NCBI GenBank assembly: GCA_030425705.1
Contig: JAUHZU010000010.1
Location: forward strand, 99,811 to 163,810
Length of the DNA stretch: 64,000 bases
DNA from: Phycisphaerae bacterium
GTDB lineage: Bacteria > Planctomycetota > Phycisphaerae > Phycisphaerales > Phycisphaeraceae
Reading direction: 5' to 3'
Shown: positions 53,401 through 61,187 of the stretch, piece by piece
How positions within the stretch are numbered: position 1 is the stretch's first letter
How the letters are laid out: each line of letters starts with the position of its first letter
Program-made: the position numbers and the translations under genes
The notes under the pieces: generated by a model
The model's input: the letters and a program-made list of their open reading frames with translations, nothing else
Told to the model about the DNA's origin: nothing
The model's database searches: none

Positions 53401-54662
53401 CGCACCCCGCCCCCACCCCGACCGCCCCCGCCCTCGACGCGGCGCGCCTCGCGCAGCTCCGCGCCGACTACCGCGACGCGCTGCTCCACGACACCGTGCC
53501 GTTCTGGCTCGAACGCTGCCCCGGCTTCGTCGACCCCGAGCACGGCGGGTACACGACCGCCCGCGACCGCGACGGCACGCTCGTCGATACCGACAAAGGC
53601 GTCTGGCAGCAGGGACGCACGGCCTGGCTCTTCGCAACGCTCTACAACACGGTCGAGCCACGCACCGAGTGGCTCGACGCCGCGCGGTCGGGCGTCGCGT
53701 TCCTCGAAAAACACGGCTTCGACCCCGCCGACGGGCGGATGTGGTTCCACGTCGCGCGCGACGGCACGCCGATCCGCAAGCGGCGGTACGCCTTCTCCGA
53801 GAGCTTCGCCGCCATCGCGTTCGCGGCCTACGCCCAGGCCACGGGGGACGGCCGGCTCGCCGAACGCGCGGTGCAGTGCCTGGACGCGTTCCTCAGCCAC
53901 ACGCCCGCCCCGAAGCAGACCGACGCCCGGCCGACGCGGGGCATGGGCCCGCCGATGATCGCCATCTCCACCGCACAGACCCTGCGCGACGGCATCGGCT
54001 TCGACCGGGCCGACACCCTCATCGACCGCGCGATCGAGACGATCGAACAACACTTCGTCAAGGACGACCTCCGCTGCGTGATGGAGACCGTCGGGCCCCG
54101 CGGGGAGGTCCTCGACCACTTCGACGGCCGGCTGCTCAACCCCGGCCACGCGATCGAGGGCGCCTGGTTCATCCTCCACGAGGCCAAACACCGCAACCAC
54201 GACGCCCACCTCATCGGCCTCGGCTGCCGGATACTCGACTACATGTGGGAACGCGGCTGGGACAACGAGCACGGCGGCATCTACTACTTCCGTGACGTCT
54301 ACCACAGACCCGTGCAGGAGTACTGGCACGACATGAAGTTCTGGTGGCCCCAGAACGAGGCCATCATCGCCACGCTCCTGGCCTACCAGCTCACCGGCAA
54401 CCCGAAGTACGCCCACTGGCACACGCAGATCCACGACTGGGCCCACGCCCGCTTCCCGGACACGGAACACGGCGAGTGGTACGGCTACCTCCACCGCGAC
54501 GGACGCATCAGCAGCACCCTCAAAGGCAACCTCTGGAAAGGCCCCTTCCACATGCCACGCATGCAGTGGACCTGCGCCAGGATCACCGACGAGTTGATCG
54601 GTACGCATCCCCGACACGATGCGGCCCCGTCTTGCTCAACACCCGGAGAGACCGATGACTAG
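53397..54662 (+). CDS. N-acylglucosamine 2-epimerase
   Basis: This 421-residue (alpha/alpha)6-barrel protein shows AGE-family features: FWLERCPGFVDPEHGGYTTA, GRTAWLFATLYNTVEPRTEW, NPGHAIEGAWFILHEA with a conserved His, GGIYYFRDVYHRPVQEY, KFWWPQNEAIIATLLAYQL and EWYGYLHRDG. It interconverts N-acetylmannosamine and N-acetylglucosamine. In the Bacteroides-type nan pathway this replaces ManNAc kinase plus NanE, so GlcNAc kinase is expected elsewhere. The ATG overlaps the transporter stop (ATGA), giving tight coupling. Confidence 0.9.
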   Translation: MTHPAPTPTAPALDAARLAQLRADYRDALLHDTVPFWLERCPGFVDPEHGGYTTARDRDGTLVDTDKGVWQQGRTAWLFATLYNTVEPRTEWLDAARSGVAFLEKHGFDPADGRMWFHVARDGTPIRKRRYAFSESFAAIAFAAYAQATGDGRLAERAVQCLDAFLSHTPAPKQTDARPTRGMGPPMIAISTAQTLRDGIGFDRADTLIDRAIETIEQHFVKDDLRCVMETVGPRGEVLDHFDGRLLNPGHAIEGAWFILHEAKHRNHDAHLIGLGCRILDYMWERGWDNEHGGIYYFRDVYHRPVQEYWHDMKFWWPQNEAIIATLLAYQLTGNPKYAHWHTQIHDWAHARFPDTEHGEWYGYLHRDGRISSTLKGNLWKGPFHMPRMQWTCARITDELIGTHPRHDAAPSCSTPGETDD

Positions 54663-55950
54663 ATCGGCCCGTGCAATTGAGAAGGCGCTGAGCGTCACAC
54701 TCTGCCTGCTGATCGGGGCTTGCACGGCACACGCAGACGTGGAGCGCGGCTTCGACATCCCGATGGTGGACCTCAACCACCAGCCGGGCGTCCACACGCA
54801 GGTCGCGCGTGATCTCGATCATCCTGGCCAGTACCTGGGCCACCCCACGACTGTGCTTCTGGATGATGGGCAGACGATCCTGGCCGTGTTCCCGACCGGA
54901 CACGGCGGCGGCGAGATGCGGGTCATGCGGAGTCTGGACGCCGGCCTGACGTGGCGGCAGATGAACAACCCCGGCATCCGGCTGCACGAGGTCCCGACCA
55001 TCTTCAAGATCCGCCGGCCAGACGGGCGGACCCGACTACTGGTGACGACCTGCGTGCCGCGTGAAGGCACGTTCCAGTGGACCTGGTCCGACGATGCGGG
55101 GGCCTCGTGGACCGAGGTGGAGTCGAAAGACATCGGGCTGGAGCACGGGATCATCGTGGCGCTTGCGAGCTGCTGGCCGGTGGATGATGGGCGGGGGCCG
55201 GAGGCCCCGCAGTGGCGTGGCGTCTTCCACGACTACCGGTTCGACAACTACACGATCGACCTGACTTTGGTTGCGGATGAGAACGCGCCCGGCGGGTATC
55301 GGTGCGAGTGGGGGATGGCGGAGCGGATCGAGTATGCGACACCGGCTGGGCTGGAGCGAGCCCGGTCTGCGGGCCTGTGCGAGGCGGGTGTGGTGCACAG
55401 CCCCGACGGCGATCAGCTGGCGCTTCTCTTCCGCCCCCAGCACAAGCGCACCAACGCCATGATTAGTTATTCGAGAGATCAGGGCAGGACCTTCTCTGAC
55501 CCTGTCGAGCTCCCCGGCGCGTTGACCGGTGAACGGCATGTCGCACGGTACGCGCCCGATGGCCGGCTGCTCATCTGTTTCCGCGACTACGCCCCGATGA
55601 ACCCGAACAATCCGAGCCACGGCGACTGGGTGGCGTGGGTCGGCACGTGGGACGATCTGGTCCACCTGCGGCCCGGGCAGTACCGCGTCCGCCTGAAGGA
55701 GAACTACGGCAATTCCACCAACAACGGGGTCGGCGACTGCGGCTACACCGGTGTCGAGGTCTTGGCGGACGGGACGTTTGTCTGCACCACCTACGGGCAC
55801 TGGGAGCGTAACGCCGCCTCCCCCGATCATCCCAACGCCAGCGAAGGCCGGGGGCTGCCCCCCTACATCCTCGCGGCGCGCTTCCGCCTCGATCAGTTGG
55901 ATGAGTGGGTGAAGGACCCCGAGTTACGGATGGAGCCAGCACCGGAGTAA
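54655..55950 (+). CDS. BNR-repeat sialidase-like lipoprotein 1
   Basis: This 431-residue protein starts at an ATG overlapping the epimerase end by 8 bp (GGAGAG upstream). LCLLIGACTAHA gives a probable lipobox Cys. A sialidase-type propeller follows with Asp boxes RSLDAGLTW, WSDDAGASW and YSRDQGRTF and conserved GQYLGHPTTVLLDDGQTI. The YRIP motif of the true GH33 enzymes is missing, so catalytic activity on sialosides is not assured. It is a clear paralogue of the gene at 58138. It may act on other sugar linkages or bind glycans. Confidence 0.72.
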   Translation: MTRSARAIEKALSVTLCLLIGACTAHADVERGFDIPMVDLNHQPGVHTQVARDLDHPGQYLGHPTTVLLDDGQTILAVFPTGHGGGEMRVMRSLDAGLTWRQMNNPGIRLHEVPTIFKIRRPDGRTRLLVTTCVPREGTFQWTWSDDAGASWTEVESKDIGLEHGIIVALASCWPVDDGRGPEAPQWRGVFHDYRFDNYTIDLTLVADENAPGGYRCEWGMAERIEYATPAGLERARSAGLCEAGVVHSPDGDQLALLFRPQHKRTNAMISYSRDQGRTFSDPVELPGALTGERHVARYAPDGRLLICFRDYAPMNPNNPSHGDWVAWVGTWDDLVHLRPGQYRVRLKENYGNSTNNGVGDCGYTGVEVLADGTFVCTTYGHWERNAASPDHPNASEGRGLPPYILAARFRLDQLDEWVKDPELRMEPAPE

Positions 55951-55954
55951 GGCA

Positions 55955-58132
55955 ATGGCGGTACGGGAACATGTGATTGCGCTGATCGCCGCCTGGCTGT
56001 GTGTGGCGGGCTTGCGCGGGTTCGGTCAGGAGCCGCTGCGACTGGCCGATGTCTTCAGCGACGAGATGGTGCTGCAGCAGGGCGCACCGGTTCCTGTGTG
56101 GGGGCATGCGGAGCCGGGAGCGCGGGTCCAGGTGAGTATTGCGGGGCAGCGCCATCAGGCGGTCGCGGGGGATGACGGCGAGTGGCGCGTCGTCCTCGAC
56201 CCGCTGGAGGTATCCGCGGAGCCGACCACCCTGCAAGCCAGCACAGGCGAGATGTCCCTGGCTCTCGAGGGGGTCCTGATCGGGGAGGTCTGGCTGCTTG
56301 CGGGGCAGTCCAACATGGCCTTCGCGCTGGAGTCTTCATTGGGCGGTGCGGGGTGCATCGCATCACTGGACGGAGACTCGACGATCCGTCTGCTTCACCG
56401 TCAGCCGACGGTCGGCGGCGGCCCGGCCGCATGGTCCAGCGACGTGCTGACACGCATGTCGCCGCAGCAGTACTTCGTGGACACCACATGGCAGCGCCCC
56501 AACCGAACAAGACTCTCGCGGTTCAGCGCGGTGGGGGCATTCTTCGCACAATCCCTGCGTGAGCACCTCGACTGCCCGATCGGACTGATTCAGGTCGCGG
56601 TGGGGGGGACACCGACCGAGGCGTGGGTGCCGCGGGAGATGGTACTGGCCCACCCGGTGACCGCAGACCTTGAACTCAGCTTTCCCGATTCGGTTCATGT
56701 GCAGGACTTTGTCCGTGACCGGCCCCTGGCACAGCTCCGGGTGTGGGACGAGGCTGGACGCCCCGGCCCGGTTCCCGAGCACCCGTACCGCCCTGGATTC
56801 ATGTATGAGGCGGCGATCGCGCCCCTGGCGGGGCTGCCGATCGCGGGGGTCTTGTGGTATCAGGGCGAGTCCAATGCCGAGGACACGGCCGTGCACGATG
56901 TCTTGTTCACGATGGCGGTCTCCTCGTGGCGCAGCGCGTTCGCGAACGACGAGCTGCCGGTGTTCTGGGCTCAGCTCCCAGATCTGAACCGTGAGATGTG
57001 GCCGGAGTTTCGGGAAAGCCAGCAACGGCTGGCGGATACGATCCCAAACACGGGGATGGCCGTGACGATCGGGCTGGGACATCCGACAGATGTCCACCCG
57101 CGTGAGAAGGGCCCGGTCGGTGAGCGGCTGGCGCGGCTGGCGCTCCACCAGGTCTACGGCATCGACCTCGCGCACAGCGGTCCAAGACCGTTGTCATCGC
57201 GTGTCTTCCCTGAGAATCAAACCATCTCCTTGCGGTTTGAAACTGATAGCACGGGCTTGCAGCTTCGGCCCGATGCCTCGGGCGCTAGCGGATGCTGGGT
57301 GGCGGGAGATGATCGGCGTTTCGCGCGAGCCGATGCAGCCGTCTCGGGCGGCGAGTTACACCTGCATAGCGCTGCTGTGCAGCACCCCGTGGCCGCCCGC
57401 TACGCCTGGGAATCAGAGGCAGCCGCGACGCTCTTCAACGACGCCGGCCTCCCCGCCGCGCCGTTCCGGACCGACGACTGGCCGACTATCCGCGTCGCCT
57501 GTGTCGGCGACTCGATTACCTACGGCACCGGCACCCGCCATCCCGCCAGCAACAGCTACCCGTCCCAGCTCAGCCGGCTGGCCGGGCCGCTCTTTGATGT
57601 GCGGAACTTCGGTGTGCCCGGGAGCAGCGTCGTCAATGGCCTGCTGCAGCCCCGTACCGGCTGGGACCGCGGCTATGCCAACCAGAGGGCGTATCGCCGC
57701 TCGGTCGTGTTTGAGCCAGACATCGTCATCATCAACCTCGGCATCAACGACGTCACCAACGAGCAGTTCAATGTCGAAGCCTTCGTAGAGGACTACACCA
57801 CGTTGATCGAGGGCTACCGCGAGCTCTCCAGTCAGCCAATCGTCATTATCTGGCACCGGCTCGCACCGCTGTTCCCGGGGCAGGCGTACTACGAGCACCC
57901 ACGGCTGGCGCTGATCCAGCAGGGGCTCGACCGCGTTGTGGAAGCGACCGGTGTCGAGACCCTGAACATGTACCAGCCCTTCGAGGGAGAAGCCGAGCGT
58001 TTCCCCGACAAGATCCACCCCGACACACAAGGGGCTGGTGTAATCGCTGAACGAACACGCGACAAGCTCGCATCGCTTGGCGTACCTGTCGCGCACGACT
58101 CACAACCTGCAGCGGTCCCTGAAGAGGAGTAA
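55955..58132 (+). CDS. Two-domain SGNH esterase: sialate O-acetylesterase plus GDSL lipase-like
   Basis: This 725-residue exported protein has a signal peptide (about 1-28). Its first half matches sialate O-acetylesterases: LADVFSDEMVLQQGAPVPVW and GHAEPG, then the Ser-bearing LLAGQSNMAFALESS (about residue 119), GVLWYQGESNAEDTA and a DVHPREKGPVGERLA His region. The second half (from about 510) is a separate SGNH hydrolase: RVACVGDSITYGTGTRHPAS, IINLGINDVTNEQF and DKIHPDTQGAGVIAE. Two complete active sites are therefore present. It likely removes O-acetyl groups from sialic acids before cleavage or uptake. Confidence 0.85.
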   Translation: MAVREHVIALIAAWLCVAGLRGFGQEPLRLADVFSDEMVLQQGAPVPVWGHAEPGARVQVSIAGQRHQAVAGDDGEWRVVLDPLEVSAEPTTLQASTGEMSLALEGVLIGEVWLLAGQSNMAFALESSLGGAGCIASLDGDSTIRLLHRQPTVGGGPAAWSSDVLTRMSPQQYFVDTTWQRPNRTRLSRFSAVGAFFAQSLREHLDCPIGLIQVAVGGTPTEAWVPREMVLAHPVTADLELSFPDSVHVQDFVRDRPLAQLRVWDEAGRPGPVPEHPYRPGFMYEAAIAPLAGLPIAGVLWYQGESNAEDTAVHDVLFTMAVSSWRSAFANDELPVFWAQLPDLNREMWPEFRESQQRLADTIPNTGMAVTIGLGHPTDVHPREKGPVGERLARLALHQVYGIDLAHSGPRPLSSRVFPENQTISLRFETDSTGLQLRPDASGASGCWVAGDDRRFARADAAVSGGELHLHSAAVQHPVAARYAWESEAAATLFNDAGLPAAPFRTDDWPTIRVACVGDSITYGTGTRHPASNSYPSQLSRLAGPLFDVRNFGVPGSSVVNGLLQPRTGWDRGYANQRAYRRSVVFEPDIVIINLGINDVTNEQFNVEAFVEDYTTLIEGYRELSSQPIVIIWHRLAPLFPGQAYYEHPRLALIQQGLDRVVEATGVETLNMYQPFEGEAERFPDKIHPDTQGAGVIAERTRDKLASLGVPVAHDSQPAAVPEEE

Positions 58133-58137
58133 GCCAT

Positions 58138-59346
58138 ATGCGGATCAAACGGATGGTCATCGCCTGCCTCGTATTCGGGATCGGTACCGTTGCTGGGCCA
58201 GCGGCAGCGGCCGACGCGATCGTCGACGGGTTGCACCCTGTCTCGTCCACCAACCCGCCCGATGCGCAGCCAGCCGGCTACACGATCCCCGTGGTCGACC
58301 TGCAGCCACAGGCCGCCATGCACGTCGTTGTGGACCGGGAAGCGGGCCAGTACCTCGGCCACCCCACAACCGTCTTGCTCGAAGACGGCCGGACTATTCT
58401 CTGCGTGTACCCCAAGGGGCATGGCCGCGGGGGCATCGTCTACAAGCGGTCCACCGATGGCGGGCGGACCTGGAGCGACCGGCTGCCCACCCCCGAGAGC
58501 TGGGCGACCTCGCGTGAGGTCCCCACGATCCACCGCGTGGTCGATGCGCAGGGGACCCGGCGGCTGATCATGTGGTCCGGGCTGTATCCCGCGCGGCTAT
58601 CGGTCAGCGATGACGACGGCGCGACCTGGAGTGAGCTGGAGCCGGCCGGGGACTGGGGCGGGATCGTCGTCATGGGCTGTGTGGTGGAACTGGATGAGCC
58701 CGGGCGGTACATGGCGATGTTCCACGACGATGGGCGGTTCTTCACCGAGCAGGGTGAGCGAGCAGACCCGGTCGTGTTTACGCTCTACAAGACGTTCTCG
58801 GAGGACGGTGGCCTGACCTGGTCGCATCCCGAGGCGGTCTGGTCGGGGAGTGACATCCACCTCTGTGAGCCCGGGGCGATCCGCAGCCCGGACGGCAGCC
58901 AGATCGCGGTCTTGTTGCGCGAGAACGCCAGGCGACGCAACAGCCATGTCATCTTCACCGACGACGAAGGCCAATCCTTTTCTGAACCTCGGGAACTGCC
59001 CGGGGCGTTGACCGGGGACCGGCACACCGGTGTGTACGCCCGGGATGGTCGGCTGTTTATCTCCTTCCGCGACATCACGCCGCGTGCCTGGGATAGCGCC
59101 ACCGAGGGCGACTGGGTCGGCTGGGTTGGCAGCTACGACGACTTGGTCCACGGCTCGGAGGGTCAGTACCGCATCCGCCTTCGCGATAACCACCACGGCT
59201 GGGACTGTGCCTACCCGGGTGTACTCCTCCTCCCGGACGACACGATCGTCACCACGACCTACGGCCACTGGGACGAGGGCGAGTCCCCGTACATCCGCAC
59301 AGTACGGTTCAAGCTGGAAGACACCGACGCAATGCTCGAGGAGTAG
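58138..59346 (+). CDS. BNR-repeat sialidase-like exported protein 2
   Basis: This 402-residue protein has a signal peptide (MRIKRMVIACLVFGIGTVAG, then PAAAA) and a six-bladed propeller with Asp boxes RSTDGGRTW, VSDDDGATW, FSEDGGLTW and FTDDEGQSF, and YLGHPTTVLLEDGRTILCVY shared with the gene at 54655 (similarity over the full length). The GDWVGWVGSYDDLVHGSEGQ stretch is common to both. No YRIP motif. Probably periplasmic or secreted; the exact substrate is uncertain. Confidence 0.72.
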   Translation: MRIKRMVIACLVFGIGTVAGPAAAADAIVDGLHPVSSTNPPDAQPAGYTIPVVDLQPQAAMHVVVDREAGQYLGHPTTVLLEDGRTILCVYPKGHGRGGIVYKRSTDGGRTWSDRLPTPESWATSREVPTIHRVVDAQGTRRLIMWSGLYPARLSVSDDDGATWSELEPAGDWGGIVVMGCVVELDEPGRYMAMFHDDGRFFTEQGERADPVVFTLYKTFSEDGGLTWSHPEAVWSGSDIHLCEPGAIRSPDGSQIAVLLRENARRRNSHVIFTDDEGQSFSEPRELPGALTGDRHTGVYARDGRLFISFRDITPRAWDSATEGDWVGWVGSYDDLVHGSEGQYRIRLRDNHHGWDCAYPGVLLLPDDTIVTTTYGHWDEGESPYIRTVRFKLEDTDAMLEE

Positions 59347-59352
59347 TAGATC

Positions 59353-61173
59353 GTGGAACATAATCCCTGGAAATGCACAACCCGGAGGCGGCAAAGGAAG
59401 GGTTTCTCGAGTGGGTTGGCGGCCGCGCTCATGCTTGGCGTGGCGCTGCCTGGTACGGCGGAGGAGTACTCGGTCTACATCCTGACCGGGCAGAGCAACT
59501 CGCTGGGCACAACCGCGCTTGAGGGCTCGGACCCGGCGTCCTACAACCCCGGCAGCAGCGACGCCTACGACGCGACCTCCATCTTTTGGTCCAACGTGGA
59601 TGCGTCAAACACGGTGTACCCGCCGCTGCTGTATGGCGACTCGGGCGGCGCGATCGTACCCCTGCAGGTCCAGCAGGGCCTCGGTAGCAACCCCACGTTC
59701 TGGGGGCCGGAGTTCGGCTTCGCCCAGGCGCTTGCCGACCTCGGCCACGAGAACGTACTGATCATCAAGGCGAGCCGGGGTGGCGGCGGGAACGGGTACT
59801 GGGACATGGCCACGTTCGACACAAACAACAGCAGCGGCCACATGTGGGGCCACGTCACCGACACCATCGATGCCGCGCTCACTGCGCTTGCCGGGCAGGG
59901 CCACACGTTCCATGTCAACGGCCTGATGTTCCTGCAGGGCGAGAGCAACAGCAGCTCGCAGGCCGCGATCGCCGACGTCCGGCTGGACGATTTCACCCAC
60001 AACCTGCAGGCGCACATCAACAGCACCTATGCCGGTACCGCCGACAACCTGCGCCTGGTCATCGGCGAGATCGCCGCGAGCCAGTCCAGCGGCAGCCGGC
60101 AGACGACTACGACGCTGCAGCAACAGCTCGCCGCGGGCAACGACAGCTACGCCTTTGTCGGCACACGCGACCTGCCGCTGAAGTCCGACAACGTCCACTT
60201 CGGCCGGGACGCGAAGCTGGAGATCGGCCGGCGCTTCGGCTGGGCGATGATGGGGGTCCAGGTCGCAACCGCCGTGTTTGATGTCGTCGCCAATGCCAAC
60301 GACGCGGTGTCGCTGGTGTTCGAGCAGTATGTGCCGGACCCCAACGGCGCAACCAACGGCACGAACCTCGAATCCACCGGTGTGTTTACCGGGTTCGTTG
60401 ATGGCCTGAACGGACAGCCGTCGGTCGGTGTACACGTCGAAGGAGCGGCGGGGCAAGTCGTCTTCGCCGACTACTACAGTGGCGACACGACCTCCGACCT
60501 CGCGGCGGGGTCGGCCGCGGCGGCGACCAACTCCGGCAGCACGCTGACGTTCACCTTTGTCGATACGAACAACCCCGGGGTGCAGGCCGCGGTGTCGGGT
60601 GTCGCGTTTGAGTTGTCCGCGACTGCCGGTGACCACGTCGTCGTCCGCTTCCTCGACCGCCACGGGCGGGTCCTGATGGAGACCGGGCCCAACGCCGACG
60701 GGGAGGTCGCTTTCGAGTCTACCAACAGCTTCACCGGCGAGCCGCTCGCGCTCATCCACCAGGTCGAGGTCCATGGCGATGCCGACGGCAGCACCCTCTG
60801 GACTCTGGGCCACCGAACCGAGGCCGGCGGTGCGCCCGACTTCACGTTTGCGGGGTTTACCGTTCTGGAACAGGCCAGTGGGGACCTCAACAACGACGGG
60901 CGGGTCGACGTCGAGGACCTCGACCTACTCCTCGCCCACTGGGGCGAGATAGGCCTGCTTTCGGAATCTTTGTATGGGGATGCCGATCTGGACGGGCGGG
61001 TCGGGCAGGGCGACCTCGACCTGATCCTGGCGCAGTGGGGGACGGGTGGCACGGGCGGGCTGCCCGTGCCGGAGCCCGGCTCGCTTGCGATGGGCGTGAC
61101 CCTTGCCGCCGGCTTCTTTTACCGTCCAGACCGTCTCCCGCGGTCGGTCCAGGCCGACGACTCACCGCTCTGA
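59353..61173 (+). CDS. Sialate O-acetylesterase-like protein with dockerin and PEP-CTERM
   Basis: This 606-residue protein (GTG start, GGAG upstream) has a signal peptide (about 1-36), a SASA/DUF303-type esterase domain with ILTGQSNSLG (Ser nucleophile), VLIIKASRGGGGNGYWD, GLMFLQGESNSSS and DNVHFGRDAKLEIGRRFG. A beta sandwich follows (about 310-500), then two dockerin-like repeats (GDLNNDGRVDVEDLDLLLAH, GDADLDGRVGQGDLDLILAQ) and LPVPEPGSLAMGVTLAAGFF, a PEP-CTERM signal with an atypical tail. Together with the first sialidase it carries the same dockerin plus anchor. Confidence 0.82.
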   Translation: MEHNPWKCTTRRRQRKGFSSGLAAALMLGVALPGTAEEYSVYILTGQSNSLGTTALEGSDPASYNPGSSDAYDATSIFWSNVDASNTVYPPLLYGDSGGAIVPLQVQQGLGSNPTFWGPEFGFAQALADLGHENVLIIKASRGGGGNGYWDMATFDTNNSSGHMWGHVTDTIDAALTALAGQGHTFHVNGLMFLQGESNSSSQAAIADVRLDDFTHNLQAHINSTYAGTADNLRLVIGEIAASQSSGSRQTTTTLQQQLAAGNDSYAFVGTRDLPLKSDNVHFGRDAKLEIGRRFGWAMMGVQVATAVFDVVANANDAVSLVFEQYVPDPNGATNGTNLESTGVFTGFVDGLNGQPSVGVHVEGAAGQVVFADYYSGDTTSDLAAGSAAAATNSGSTLTFTFVDTNNPGVQAAVSGVAFELSATAGDHVVVRFLDRHGRVLMETGPNADGEVAFESTNSFTGEPLALIHQVEVHGDADGSTLWTLGHRTEAGGAPDFTFAGFTVLEQASGDLNNDGRVDVEDLDLLLAHWGEIGLLSESLYGDADLDGRVGQGDLDLILAQWGTGGTGGLPVPEPGSLAMGVTLAAGFFYRPDRLPRSVQADDSPL

Positions 61174-61187
61174 ATCGAGGACTCTAT

